The notes under the pieces are model-generated. The model made no database searches. It had not been told where the DNA came from and worked only from the letters and a program-made list of their open reading frames with translations. From positions 163,901,498 through 163,965,497 of the forward strand of contig JAPWDM010000001.1 in assembly GCA_035578155.1 (NCBI GenBank): DNA of 64,000 bases, written 5' to 3'. Below, piece by piece: positions 31,821-44,896 of this stretch (its first letter is position 1; each line of letters starts with the position of its first letter). Source of the DNA: Brachynemurus nebulosus. Its lineage: Eukaryota; Arthropoda; Insecta; Neuroptera; Myrmeleontidae. The position numbers and the translations under genes are program-made.

Positions 31821-32206
31821 CAGTCGACTCTCGTTAATTCGAAACTCGAGGGACTCTTAAAATACTACGAATTATAAAGAGATTCGAATTATCGCACGTA
31901 ACAATTTTAATTTATTGAGCATTTGCGATGAATGAACTTGAACTTGTCCCAAAATGTACTTAACAATTTTTCTGTCTCTTTCTCTCTGCAACTTTGAACT
32001 GTCGAGTGTTTGACGCCGATGAGTTCGAATTAACGCGTCGCCGTCGTTTTGTTACGTGGCAATGATTTTTTCATTCGAATTACCAAGTATATAAAAATGT
32101 ATTGTTTTAGTTCGAAATATAAAGAGATTTTATAGGGAACTCGTGATACCTTTGAATTATAGAGAGTTTCGAATTATCGCAGGTTTGAATTAACGAGAGT
32201 CTACTG
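31821..32206. mobile_element. pogo/Tigger-like MITE
   Basis: TA (31819-31820), then CAGTCGACTCTCGTTAATTC. The inverted right end CAGTAGACTCTCGTTAATTC ends at 32206 and is followed by TA (32207-32208). CAGTMGACTCTCGTTAATTCGAA is a well-known pogo/Tigger-type terminus. The interior repeats 'cgaattat..agag' words in both orientations. It is non-coding. Confidence 0.9.
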
Positions 32207-32779
32207 TATATACCTATACATGGCGTGGTTGTTAGAGCTTCTATAATATAATCTAATACACATACGTAATAATGTAACATATCATATTATAGTCTAACAA
32301 TGTATGTATGTACGTATAGGTATTACCTATTGTAAAATTAAATTGCTTTCTGTTAACATAACTCACATTAATACCATATAATATGTATTCATATTACATA
32401 TGTAATTTAAGTAATCAAATTATATATTATATTATTTAACTAAATTAGATCTTTTTGTAATAACAGTAATATTTAGTAAAAATTCCTAAATAATTTCCAC
32501 TGGTTTTCCAACAGCGGTCTAAAAATATAGACTGTTGCTAGTCTTCCGCTTAACGGACGAATAAAATAACTTAGTCGTCCATAAAGTATTGACTTTTTGG
32601 GTAAGTATTGATTTTTAATAATGTTATTATTTCTTAAATAAATTAAAGTAATTTAGAATCATATTTAAAAAATCGAATTGAAAAACTAGGTGGTTTCGGT
32701 TAGGTTAGTTTAGTTAGATTTGACAATATACCTCGATTTTTTGATATGAAAACTAGGTAATGAGGTTGCTTTTGGTTAG
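32207..32779. other. No gene seen
   Basis: AT-rich spacer with a small hairpin near 32512-32540 ('aacagcggtct..agactgttgct'). Confidence 0.45.
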
Positions 32780-33029
32780 ATTATGCAATCACTTATGAAT
32801 CACTTCGGTGTCTGTCTGAGTGTCACAGGCAATTTCCTCTAAAACCAATCGACACGAAAATTTGAAACTTAGCACGGAGATAGGGTATGGTGGCCTAATT
32901 CCAAATGTAAAGTTGAATTTCGATTCTGGGGGTTAATTTTAGGGGATAACCTGAAAAGTAAAAGCAATTTTTTTTGCCAAGAGCACCGAGTAAGGTATCA
33001 AATGAAAGCCTTTTAAAGCACGAATTCAG

Positions 33030-33031
<2 letters not shown>

Positions 33032-33097
<66 letters not shown>
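33032..33097. repeat. (TA)n microsatellite, 66 bp, left of TIR element
   Basis: Uninterrupted AT dinucleotides end directly at the CGTCGG terminus of the element at 33098. Confidence 0.97.
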
Positions 33098-33099
<2 letters not shown>

Positions 33100-34208
33100 T
33101 CGGTTTGGTGCGAAAACTCATTAAGTAACATTTTTAAGTTTCAGAGATAAATGGAAATGAAAAATTGTTAATTATATTTGCTTGTCCAAAAGGTTTAAGC
33201 AACAGGTCTATTTTGTTTAAGTTGTTAAAACCGCTAGAGATACAAGAAAATCAAAATTTTAAATGAGATTTACTAAAAAAATTTTCAAAAGTGTCTCACA
33301 AACTTTGTTTTTCGTACTTAATGAATTTTTGCACATAATAAAGATACTGCAACTGAATATATAATGACATTTTATTTAAATGAAAATCATATTAACATAT
33401 AAGTTAACAAAAAATATAACTCTAGTTATTGATCTAAATATCATATTATAAAAAATTTTGGTAAAATAAACGTTTTAGAATTTTATATAAGCAAACTCAG
33501 CATTACAAAAATATTAGAGACACTACTTTTTTTATAGACCAAAATTACAAAAGCTAATCTTAAACTTCGCCATCAGTGCTATCCTGTACTGCAGGATGCA
33601 TTACTTTCTCTAAACAGAAGTACTCGATTTTATATTTTGGTACCATAATGTAACTCAGAAATAATCTTCTGGATTATTCCTGGAAATGGATAATAATTTA
33701 TCCGTTTAGGAACATTCAATTTTAATCTTCCATATTAACAGTATCATCACTGTTAAAACTATGTTTTAACAATTCAAAAATAATTAAACTGTATGAATAT
33801 AACAAAGTAAACTGAACGCGTCAATTTATTACTTAACACTATTTATATATCTAGAATAACAAAACTTTAAATAAAATAATGTGAGAAAACGAAATTATAA
33901 AAAAACAAGTTATAACTTGTTTGTTATTTTGCCTGGAAAGTGACCTAAAGTTTTATATCTCATATTTCTAATATTTATTGTAGTATTTTGTCATGCAAAA
34001 AGTCAGTAAGTGACTTAATGATTTTTAGTTCTACAGCAAAATGGTAAATATGAAATAATGATTATTTACAAACGCAAAATGAGGAAATCTAGTGGTTGTA
34101 TCATTTACTGAGTATTATCAATCAAAAGAGAAAGTAAAAGTCAGCTGAAAAATATAAAAAACTCATTTTTGAAAAATTTGTCCTTAATGAGTTTTCGCAC
34201 CAAACCGA

Positions 34209-34210
<2 letters not shown>
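33098..34210. mobile_element. 1.1-kb element with perfect 28-bp TIRs set in (TA)n
   Basis: TIR 33098-33125 (CGTCGGTTTGGTGCGAAAAC plus TCATTAAG) is an exact inverse of 34183-34210. Each TIR is bounded on its outside by a long (TA)n array (66 and 79 bp). The interior is AT-rich. The minus strand has short protein-like pieces ending in acidic tails (KIEYFCLEKVMHPAVQDSTD near 33560-33640 and LLKHSFNSDDTVNMED near 33730-33780), possibly relics of a coding region, but no domain is recognised. It behaves like an element that targets or multiplies TA microsatellites. The superfamily is unknown. Confidence 0.85.

Positions 34211-34289
<79 letters not shown>
34211..34289. repeat. (TA)n microsatellite, 79 bp, right of TIR element
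   Basis: It begins directly at the last base of the right TIR and ends at ACGTATAACTGC, where family Y sequence resumes. Confidence 0.97.
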
Positions 34290-34290
<1 letters not shown>

Positions 34291-34720
34291 GTATAACTGC
34301 ATATTTTTTCCATTTTTTTTTTAAATATACTTAATATTGCTGTCCCCGGCCTTTATTACCAGAAGGATTGTTCAGAAAAATATGAAAAGATTCATGAACA
34401 TTAGGAATGGGGTGTAGCTTGGGCGAAAATTATCAAACCTGAATTTCCTTGGTATGTAAAAAGAAAAGTTGATCACATATTTTGCTTTAATCAAGATGTT
34501 GTTAATCAATAATTGTATTACTGTTATGTTAAACGGGTATTTTAGTAATTTTTTTGGAAATTATGTTATATAAATTAAAGAAGAAGTAAGGAATAACTGA
34601 TAAATCCATACACAAAAAAAAAAATTACAATCTGCATCTGAATATTATCTAATAATATTTGTAAAATTTTGTTAGGCATTTATAGAAATAATAAAAAAAT
34701 TCAAGCTATTTAAAAAATTT

Positions 34721-35273
34721 GATAATATTTAAATAATGTTCTGGCTTAATATTATCCAATACAATTTTTATAATAAATAGTACTACTAATAATAAATTTA
34801 TTATTATTGAAAAAAAAAAGATGACCCTTAGTAGGTACATTTACTTCATTCAGTAAACCATCTTAATCTTCGATTTTTTCGTTTATTTCTTATAACAATG
34901 TAAACACCGTGGAGTGCCCAAAGAAGCACTTCCTCCATGACAAACGTCGAGAAATTGAAATTGAAAGTTGGAAACGTGTGGCTACACTAATTTCTGTACG
35001 TTTTGTCGAACGCCTTGCATGAACGCTTTATCGTTCAGATCGTTGCGTCTGGACCGGCCTTGAAATATATAAATATGTCGTTTAATACACAAAGCATACG
35101 CTTAATTTACTAGATTATATAATTTATTAGACTTACTAAATTACAAAGAGGTTCCATTTATCTTTGATGTTATCAAAACCAGAAAGTCAGTAACATCAGT
35201 TTTTGGCAAATATCTTAAAAAATGTTGTTAAAAAAGTATATATTTATTCTTTATATTGTAACGAATATTGTAA
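34721..35273. other. No gene; truncated repeat text at 34900-35060
   Basis: The less AT-rich block at about 34905-35055 ends GCGTCTGGACCGGCCTTG, which resembles a terminus of insect MITEs ('ggccggtccagacgc' inverted), but no partner end lies in the window. No protein is recognised. Confidence 0.4.
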
Positions 35274-35530
35274 GGCCCATTACACACTAGAGTGCCGTTC
35301 TCGGTACGCTTCCGATTTGATAAAATATTCTTAAACAAGGAGCAATTAGTGTATTCATATATACGTAATCGCTACGATACAAGTACGTTTCCAGTTGTAG
35401 TCTAATACCGATGGTACTTAGATAATACTTTTTTCAATTCCACTCCACATCATTAACATACAGTTAAAATTGTTTTTTTCAAACTAAGAGCCAGCTAAGA
35501 GCATACCGAGAGCTAGGGTTTTAAAAATAT
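35274..35530. mobile_element. Diverged partial relative of the 7117-7577 MITE
   Basis: It shares 'aggccc.(a)ttacac..agcgccg..tctcggtacgc'-like left text, 'gatattctta.acaa..a..agtgtattcat' and 'acttttttcaattccactccac' with 7117-7577. The right end (CATACCGAGAGCTAGGG) is truncated or diverged. Confidence 0.55.
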
Positions 35531-35853
35531 TGTCGTTCAACTTCAAACGAAAATGAAATTTTTGGGTTTAGAAGTTTTTGTGTAATAAGACGATTTTTTT
35601 TTAAACAGCAGAGCAGATTACACCTTAACATATCGACTGGTGCGGTCAGTCTGTAAACAACGGATTTGTTATTTTGATGATTAGTTGTTTTTTTTTTTTG
35701 TGTAACAGAAAAAACGAATATTTGAAGAAAAAAGTGCTGTTTTCCAAAAACGAAATATAAATAGCGAATAAGTCGTTTTTTAGGAATCTAAAAGAGTAGT
35801 TGGCTGTAAAAATTTCATTTTTCAAATTAATATCTGTTATAACAAAAATTAAC

Positions 35854-37588
35854 CCTACGTTTAGATATACGATTTCGATCGAATGTTAATCGAATCGAAC
35901 GAAAATCGTATAACAATTGGATGTGTAAACCGGCAATTCAATTATAGTCGTATTGCCTTCGATTTCAAAACGATTTTTATAAAAATAGATTGTAATCCTA
36001 TTTTAGTTCGATTTTTCAAAATGGCGCAAACTGAAAATATTAAGAAAGATCATGTACATATTATTATTATTTTAAAGATAAGTCTGCGTGCAATTTATTT
36101 TTTCATTGACATTCGACATTTTAATTTGTTCAATTTTTAATAAGATTTAAAAAAAACGAAAATTGCAATTGTATGGTTGACATTTTATAATATTTCATAT
36201 AATTATGTAGAATAGAATAGAATCTTTATTTTGTTTTGAGCATCCGCTCTATACAAAGGAGTTTGGTTACAATTCTTTTTTTTTTTTTGTTATTATAGTA
36301 CACTGAGAAAAAAATACAGTAATTTTTACTGAAATTTCTGGTAAAAAATTACTGAGCTCTCTGGTAATGCGGACATAAGTGACAGGCGAAGCAAAAAGTA
36401 CGATAATTTATAGTAAAAAATTTTAATTACCCTATAGCTCAGTAAAAATTACCGTATTACTTATAAGTAAGGTTTTTTTATTTATTAATAAATAATTGAA
36501 TTAAAATAGTTTAAAAGGATAGGATTAAAGGTAAGGGTTAAAATTAAATTATTAATATTGAAAAAATGTATGGTTTTTTATTATTTCTGGAAAAACATTA
36601 TTGAATCACGTCCTGGTCACCAAATTTATGTTGTGATTTTGTAAATAAAATTAAAAAAAACCACAAAACATTTGTTCAATATTTGAAATGAATATAGGAA
36701 AAACACAATGATCTATTTATTATTTGATAACAAATATAAATGCTTTATTTGAAGTTAAAATTATAATGTTCCTAATTATGAAAGTATAGTATAAAAAACA
36801 CGTGCACACATGAAAAAATTAATGTATGGTGTTGTATTGTATTTAGCAATGACTGCGATCAACGTCTGTTAAGTTTGATTTCTTTTGTATAGCTGAATAA
36901 GTGAGCTGCTTCTACTCTGAGTGAGTGCCTGCGAAAGTGCGAACAGAGTACCGATGTCGTCGCTATGATAGCTAGTACCTCCCTATGTAGCACCGGTCGC
37001 CGTTCCAACTGGTGTTATTCAAAATCAGGTTGAATGATGATTCCAGGTAATACTTATGTGAGAGAGATGCTGAAATACAGGTTTCAACGAGAAGATAGAG
37101 ATAACAAATAGCAATTACATAGTGGCTCAGTCCACTTGAAATTTTACTACCCCATCGAATTTTACGCAGCTGTATAGGAAAAATTCTTAAGGTGTACAGG
37201 AAAAATTTTCAAATGAATCGTAAAAAATAATGTTTGTAAGGCAATCTTTATATTTTTTTTTTTCATAATTTCCTACGGACTGGTCACTTAAGACTCGTTT
37301 ACCGGAGGCAGCTCAGTAATTTTTACTGGAATTTTTTCTCTGTGTATTTATAAATACTATAATATTATGTATATTTTATAATTGTCATTTAGGTATAATG
37401 CTTTATACCACCTTTATACATATAAAATCAGAGGTTATTGTAAATACTTATGGCTGTTATTTTATGTAAGCGCCATTTTCTTTTTTTCAAATCGAAAGAA
37501 GAAATCGTCTGTGTGTAAACCCGCAAATATCATTAAACGATTTTTAATTCGATTTTCATCCAATCAAAATCGTGTGTATAAACGCTCC
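35854..37588. mobile_element. TIR element interrupted by a CACTG element
   Basis: The left CCTACGTTTAGATATACGAT and the inverse of the right end (GGGAGCGTTTATACACACGA) match imperfectly. Both subterminal regions are rich in CGATTTT/AAAATCG words. A segment at about 36203-36290 ('agaatagaatagaatctttatttt' followed by a T run) resembles the 3' tail of a LINE in minus orientation. The nested element is at 36301-37344. No coding domain is recognised. Confidence 0.5.
36301..37344. mobile_element. CACTG-family element, medium copy
   Basis: TA (36299-36300), then CACTGAGAAAAAAATACAGT. The right end is TTTTTTCTCTGTG followed by TA (37345-37346). Subterminal text ('ctggtaatgcggacataagtgacagg' and 'agctgtataggaaaaattctta') matches the palindromic member at 61306-61560. 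It is 1,044 bp with no recognisable transposase. Confidence 0.75.
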
Positions 37589-38359
37589 CTTGAGTCCTTA
37601 AAGTTAAATAATAGTAAGTTTTATTTAAATAAATTCCAATTTTAGTTGAGAAGAAACAAACAGTGAAATTTGACTATTTTTTCTCGATATAAATGTATAT
37701 AACCTCTTAAGGGTGGTTAATATAAAGTACCTATCTCCTATATGGCTATTTTACAGACTATAAAAGAGAAGTTTTATCTCTTAACAATAATGTCTGATGT
37801 GGAGAAATACAATTTACTGGACAATTATTGTATTTAAAATAGTGTATTTGCTATCCATATTATATATTGAATAAAACAGACACACAATTTACCAACAAAC
37901 AATAAAAAATAATGTATTTCCTACAAACACGTATCTATGTGCATATAGATATGTGAAGGGGAGGCGGGTATCCAGAATTAAATAACATATTGTTTAGACA
38001 GATAAAAACAGAACACATCGCACCATTGCATTGGCAGACCGATTTTTGCAATACAATAAATAATAAAAAATATTGATAAGTATATAGCTACCAAGCGTTT
38101 ACGTGAAACTACAAACATAAATAAAAGTGTTTAGATTATAAATAGCACAGCCGTATATCTGAGATGGGCGGCAACGCTAATATTAGTTAGCCATCAATAC
38201 TTAAATGTAGTTTTTTTAGATGCTAAAAATGGAGTTTTACGTTTTATTAGACTTTTTGTCCATAACCGACGCCACCTACAACACAATTTGTTATGTTTCA
38301 GTGACAAAACACGCTCAACCACTTTTGAGGAAATCTAGATAGTAATTTTTGTTAAGTAG
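37589..38359. other. No gene seen
   Basis: AT-rich spacer without recognisable structure. Confidence 0.45.
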
Positions 38360-38950
38360 TTATATGAGAACTATAGCCATATCCCGATGGAATTTCCCAT
38401 CGACAACATTTTTTTTTAGGTACTCACTTTCTGCTCACTTTTAATATTTTTCATTATAACCTAAGTCAATATCCACGTTTCTAACTTCAAAAATGACGAA
38501 CTTCCCGTACAACCTTTCATTTCCTGTTTTAACCCTTTAGGGAATAAATTTCCAGAAACGTATACACAACTGACTTTTACATATAAATAGAAGCCTAAAC
38601 GCCAATTTTCAGATCTGCTGTGCTAAATTTCGTCCGTCTAAATCCAACAGTTTAAGCTGTGCGTTGTCTGTCAGTCAGTATTAAAGATTTATTCAATAAT
38701 ATATTATTTATTTTAAATAGCCATAGTAACATATTTTTATATACCACTAACTTCAAAAATAACGAATTTACATACAAATTTTCATCCCCTATTAAACCCA
38801 CTTAGAGGACGAATTTTCAAAAATCCTTTCTTAGTGCTCATCTACGTTATATGAGGAACTTCTATGCAAAATTCCATTCTTCTAAACCCAACGGTTTAGG
38901 CTGTGCGTTGTCTGTCTGTCAGTCAGTGTTAGAAATTTATTACGTAGATT
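38360..38950 (+). repeat. Dispersed repeat family X, copy C (two units)
   Basis: Collinear with copy B at 8622-9213 through both internal units, from 'actatagccatatcccgatgg' to 'ttattacgtagatt', at about 90% identity by eye. Confidence 0.85.
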
Positions 38951-40567
38951 AGTAGGCAACTTTGAAGGTGATAAGTTAAAAAAAATTATAACGAATTTTT
39001 AAATTTGAAAATTTTACAAAACAGAATTTAAGGTTTTACGAATAAAATACTTGAAGAAAACTGGACTAACTTAAAACAATGTTTGATAATTTCGTTAATT
39101 CACTTCGATCTTGAAAACAAACACCGTGGGAAGCAGAGTTCCATGACTAGAATCGAATTTTCCCCTCACTTTTGAAATTCTTAAGATACTTAAGTACACG
39201 GACAGAAAATTCATATAAAAATTACTGTGCTCAGCACTAGAATCGACGTGTAAAAGGCGAACATATTCAATTTTGTACGGTAAAAATATAAAAATTATAA
39301 TTAATCATAGAAAATTTAAAGGATAAAATATTGTTTCCGTAATATTAGTTCTGAAATTTTATCTACAAAAATTATATGATTTTTCTCTCCGTGTAAAACT
39401 GAGTCTTTATATTGTTTGAATTTAAAGAAGAAAAGCAAATAACTACGAGTAGCAGGTTTCCATCACTAGACATGAAGTTTTAGTATAAAAACGGTGGCAG
39501 TTAGGATAAAATCTAAACTCTCAAAAGACACACCCTGAATATTAACATAATACGTATACAAAATTACAGCCTTCTAAGTTTATTTAAGGGACTTACAGGT
39601 GTGTTAGACTGTCCGAAAAAAATATAAAATTTTGGTGTAAAAACGGAATGAAGGGACCAAAAACGGATCAAGAGCTTCAAAACTATAGATTTTTTTATAC
39701 CTACCCAATACTTACAAAATATCACATTATGTTTCTATTTTCACTACAACACACGTTAATGAAACAAGCATATAAAAACTGCACATTTATTTGCACAAAT
39801 ATTCATATTATACTAGTACATGCCATATGATTACATACGAATACAATAATAAATATACGATTAAATCAAATAAATAATACGTTTTTATTGATTATTACGT
39901 AAAATATCCACAAAAATAATAATTTGCTCATAGCGCAGGATGTATCAAAAAAAAAAAAAAAATGTAGAATATTTAAAACAGAACAGACCAACAAACCAAC
40001 AGACCAACAGACAGACACACAGATATATATATATATAAAAAAAAATGATTATTTGAGCGGTACATGTGGTTATGAATGGTCTATGCATCTACATATACGG
40101 ATCAAAGCCATTTAACAATTGGTTCTATTTTTTATTAATCCATTTAAATTTTAAAAATATATATTATATGAAAAAAATTAAATACTGGGTGTTGTTTTTT
40201 ATGTTCCGAACTACCTTCGTGTAAGTTCGGAACATTATAAGATTGGTGAGTAACCGAAAATTTGAGAGAAGTGGTAAATCAGAGAATAAATCAGAGAACA
40301 AATGGTAAATAATAATAGAGTTTTACATTCATATATTGAATATATGCAAGAGGACTATGTATTGTATGTATTTCATGTACCTGTGAATTCTATGGTTTGG
40401 TGGCCAATGCACAATCAAGTTTACTTGATTGTACACAAAATTGCAATAAAAAAAAAAATTTCTCTTTCTATTTCTATTTTATAGAAGCGTGTATATATTT
40501 ATCTCTTTCTTTCGCTGTTTTTTCTTAAAATTATTAATAATGGAACAGATTCTAAAAATTGTTATCT
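38951..40567. other. No gene; low-complexity patch at 39975-40040
   Basis: A run of 'accaacagaccaacagacagacacacag' and a short TA stretch occur near 39985-40040, like the tail of an insect dispersed repeat. Otherwise it is AT-rich with chance frames. Confidence 0.4.
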
Positions 40568-40741
40568 TTGTCTAATAACTTATTTTAATACACAGAGAGC
40601 CATCTTTACGTATTTGTGATAATTACCGACCAGTCCACATAATTCATAGAAAACTTGTCTAATAACTTATTTTAATACACAGAGAGCCATCTTTACGTAT
40701 TTGTGATAATTGCCGACCAGTCCACATAATTCATAGAAAAA
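40568..40741 (+). repeat. Recent 87-bp tandem duplication
   Basis: Units 40568-40654 and 40655-40741 differ by about one base (attacc versus attgcc). Each begins TTGTCTAATAACTTATTTTA and ends at 'cataattcatagaaaa'. Nothing coding. Confidence 0.95.
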
Positions 40742-41557
40742 ATTATATACATATAGAATCCTATCAAAAATAGGGCCATATTTAGAGATGTGCACTGGTC
40801 TCGTGACGAGTAATTTTACCCACTTTTGACCGTCACAAAACGGTTTTGTGACCGATATAGTTATGACAAGACTGTCACAATTACCGCCATCTGGGAGAAT
40901 ACATTTAAATTAATGAATATTTTAGCGGGAAATTTGCATGCTTTAGCGGGAAATTACTGTAACATAGTGTCATTCGTCTTATGTTTATTTACTGTATATT
41001 GTGTTCATGAACATGTAATAAATCGAAATACTATTTCATTTTTTAATAAATAAATAAAAATATTTTATGATCTCAAAAATATCTAAAAATGAATAAAAAG
41101 ATCTTCGTTTTATTATAATATATATGTTATAATGTAAATCATATATTTAAGATATTGAAATAATAATTAGCCAAATTCTTTTTACAAACTATTATATTTT
41201 TCAAAAAAAAATCCGGTAAGTACATGCACTTAAAAACATTGATTTATTTCAGTAAATTATATAAGCATACTGGGATCAGACTTTACTATCAAGATCATAA
41301 AATAACGAAAAAAAACCTAGAAAAATTGTTATAACTTAACTAGGTAATCAATTTTCTGGAAAAAAAACCGTCACAAAACGTCTTAGGCTGCCTTTACACG
41401 ATCAGTAATACTGTCAGTATTTACTGATAAAAATAATGAATCATTATTTTTATTACTTCAGTATTTTTATGATACCGTACACTATCATTATTTTCTTCTG
41501 TATTTTAAAACAAACTGTCAAATTTAATTTTTCGGAATTTTTAAATTAATTAAATTT
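40742..41557. other. No gene; weak repeat signals
   Basis: A 'ttagagatgtgcactgg' word near 40783 and two 'ccgtcacaaaac' words (about 40829 and 41369) hint at a decayed element, and 'aataatgaatcattatt' near 41433 is palindromic. No boundaries are supported. Confidence 0.35.
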
Positions 41558-43081
41558 TGCACGGTAAAAAGTTCCAATGTAAATTTACAGCAAATATCAT
41601 TGGTTACTTTTGTACATAAAAAGTACTGTAAATTCACAGGCGACTGTAATTTTACGTAACTCATGTAATATTTCCCTGTAATTTTACACAATTTTTTACA
41701 TAAAAATGCATGTAATTTTACACTAATATTTATGTAATTTAAGGGGGAGTATGTAAATAAAAAACTGTAATTTTACAGTAAAGTTTATGTATATTTACAC
41801 AGTAAATTTTAAAATTACATTGTATTTATACAAAATTACATTGTGTTTTTACAAAATTACATGGTGTTTTTACAAATTTACATTGTACGTTTACAAAAGT
41901 ACATATGAAATCTGTATATTTACATATTATTATTACACTAGTATATTGTAATATTACAATATTTTTTGTAATATTACATTGTATTATCTATAGATGTACC
42001 AGTAACAATTAGATACTTACTCCAGTATTAGATTACTTGTACAATTTACAATTGTTAATTTTAGAACTGCAATAACTTTTGTAAATGTAATATTTTTAGT
42101 AAAATAATGCCAAGATATAAACAATTAACAATAACAAAATTATTTATGTGTGATAAACATAGAAATTTGTCACCTTAATATTTTAAGGTCACATTACACT
42201 TTCCCGCGTCAGGAAAATCGACTTTCTAGAAAGTGATTTATTGGAAAGTATCAGATATATTTCAATAATATTATCTAAACGTTTCAGAAAAATATTTTCT
42301 CAAATATTTTCGGAATGATTATAACGCCAGATACTCTAATGAGTATTATAAACTTTGTCAAAATTAAATTTGAATTTCTGGAAACAAGATTTTTGTAAAC
42401 GGCGTGCACAATAACATAAAAACTATTTTACCGATCGACAATTTTTTGTTCAGTTTTTGACGGGTTTTTTTTTTGACGAAAAAAATGCTGCTTTTGGAAT
42501 CATCAAATCATAATCTGTTTTGTGACTTGCAATCCTTGCAATTTTTCTCTGAAACTTTCAAAGAATATTATTAAAATATAATTCCAAGAGCATATTTTAC
42601 GTGTATAAAATGTCCGACTTTTCCAACCCGAAGGAGTCTAATATCGCCCTAAATGTCTCATGTTTTTGATAATATTTGAAACATGTGATTTTAAAATATA
42701 TAACCTAAAACATCCTAGTTTCTGTATATACAGATTTATAATTATTATATATTTTATTTTATTTTTATTAAATTCTTATACGTAAACACCGATTTGGTTC
42801 CAGATGTAATTATTTTGGTCTTGAGTTAGTTTTTAAATGGATTTTTGTACATATTTTCCTAGACCAATTTTTCGTAATTTAAACGTGTTTTGTAACCTTT
42901 TCGCCTGCACAAATCTGAACGTAATTTTCGACTAATCTCATTACGAGTCAGAGAAAGATGAGCCTATTATTTTCTAAAATACTTTTATAAATATATGCCA
43001 TTTTTTGAAAATTTATTAAATTGAATTCTGTATAAGTACTTAATTATTTATAGCTGTTAAAAGAATCATTTTTAAAATATC

Positions 43082-43187
43082 ATAATTGAGGATAACTACA
43101 AAGGTTACGTACAAAGATGATAATAATTTTAAGCTCAATTTCTCATCTCATCAATTCCGTTACCTTTGTAGATATCCTCAATTATCT
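43082..43187. repeat. Inverted repeat, arms about 30 bp
   Basis: ATAATTGAGGATAACTACAA..GGTTACG pairs with CGTTACC..TTGTAGATATCCTCAATTAT, with one or two mismatches and a spacer of about 45 nt. Confidence 0.8.
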
Positions 43188-43200
43188 TGAACTTTTTTGA

Positions 43201-43890
43201 GGGGGTATTCTAGTCTAGAAATTCGAAAAAACAAACCTTTTTTTTTTACAAAGTTCAGACCTTTAAGAATAAGCCTCTAAAAAGATTTACGGAAATTCGA
43301 ATTATTTTCGGAGTTACGGTTATTTTTTCCCTGTGTACTGCGTGTATCTTTTCTAAATTACTCCAAACTACTATTTTCGATACGGGTGACATGATATTTC
43401 AAATTTTAATTCACCGATTTACTTGAAATTTGGTACAAACCTTCTTAATTCTATCAAAATTGGTCCGACGTAGGAGATTTTGGAATTTGTTTTACTATTT
43501 TTAAAAAATTTCCAAAGACGCAAAAAGTAGGCGAAAAAATGATTTTTTTTTTAAATGTATGTCATTTTGTGAAAAAATTAATTTTTTCAAATCGGTGACG
43601 TCTAACTAATTGTATATACTGGTTTATTAAAAATTAACTAAAATTTTATGTTTCAGATCATCAGGAGGGTTGGAATCACGTCAACCGGGAGACACCTTTT
43701 CTTGAGTCCCCACTTTGCCAGCCTGTAGCGATCTCAATTTTGAACTTTTTAAAAATTTTTATACATTTTATACTTTTCAAATATTAATAAAAAATCCGGT
43801 AAAAAGAGGATACTAAAAATATTTACTATTTTTTTTTTTTTACTCCCGTAAAGTGACCTCAAAATTGAGCCTCTAGACTAGAATACCCCC
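43201..43890. mobile_element. TTAA-type element, copy 2
   Basis: GGGGGTATTCTAGTCTAGAA at the left and its inverse CTCTAGACTAGAATACCCCC at the right. The flanks are TTGA (43197-43200) and TTAA (43891-43894). It is collinear with copy 1 (30729-31407). It is inserted in the 41558-44896 element and so is younger than it. Confidence 0.85.
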
Positions 43891-44896
43891 TTAATATACA
43901 TGTAGTTTGTAAATTTTTTTATGTAGGTATACCTATCATGAAAACAATTAATTGTTACCATGTAGTAACTGTATCATAATTTTAACACATAATTAAGTTA
44001 CAACATTGTTTTTATTGCATTAGAAACTATCAGCTTTAATTTGTATCTACAATTTTTACATCCGCTAATAGAATTAGGTACTTATCTACTTCTGAGGAGA
44101 AAATTTAAATTTAGAAATTGAACAAGAAAACGCCTTAAAAATAATAACAATAATAACTAAAAATATACATATTTAAAATAACAAGTCACTTTTACAGTAT
44201 TTTAGAAAAGTAAGAATTCTCTTGAACATAATCTCCACACATAATTTTTACACATATAAAAAAAAAAACATCACAATTTTTTTTTTAGAACAGATTCATG
44301 TCATATTTCAACAAAGAAAAATGCACATTCACGGACACAACCTACAATTTTTACACAAATTTTTTTTCTATACACAAGTTTATAAATTTTAATTACTTTT
44401 AACTTAATATTTATGTAACAAAATGTAATTTTTTATAACCAGTTCATTAATCAAACATAAATTTTGTAGAATTACTATTAATTACATTAATTTAAACAGT
44501 TAGAAAACACAGTCTTTAAATACACGTAGATACTTTCAAGAACGCCATAAAAAATAAACATGATGATTGATAAAATGCGCATGATCATGACGTCATAATT
44601 ACACAAAAGTTATGTAATTTTACACAAATGTTGTATTTTTACGTAATCATTGTGTAAATTTACATTTTTAACGGTTAATTTTGTAATTTCAGATTTTAAA
44701 AATGTATTTTTCCTTAAAAAAATGTAATACTACACGAAAATGGAATTTTAAGTTGGAAAATTCCATACTTTTACATAATTTTTGTAAAAACTCAGTAAAT
44801 TTTATGTAGCGAATATTTTTACATTAAAATTACCTTATTTTTACCCTACTTTTTATGTAAAAGTTATGTAAATTTACCCCCATTTTTATCAGTGTG

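Larger units (their letters stand above)
32780..34720 (-). repeat. Dispersed repeat family Y, copy 2, split
   Basis: 32790-33010 and 34330-34720 match copy 1 (9225-10140) in inverse orientation. Between them lies an insertion made of a (TA)n array, a 1.1-kb TIR element and a second (TA)n array. In copy 1 the corresponding place reads 'tatgtagttatatattcc', a short TA-rich site. Confidence 0.85.
41558..44896. mobile_element. 3.3-kb CACTG-family relative with nested insertions
   Basis: TG (41558-41559), then CACGGTAAAAAGTTCC. The right end is TTTTTATCAGTG followed by TG (44895-44896). Both subterminal regions (about 41570-41960 and 44570-44890) are packed with TGTAATTTTACA-type words. Two younger inserts are present (43082-43187 and 43201-43890). 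No transposase frame is visible in the remaining interior. The relation to the smaller CACTGAGAAAAA members rests on the termini only. Confidence 0.5.

Noticed and set aside
40783..41390. Possible hAT from TAGAGATGTGC to CGTCACAAAACG
   Set aside because: No matching right terminus and no 8-bp duplication were found.
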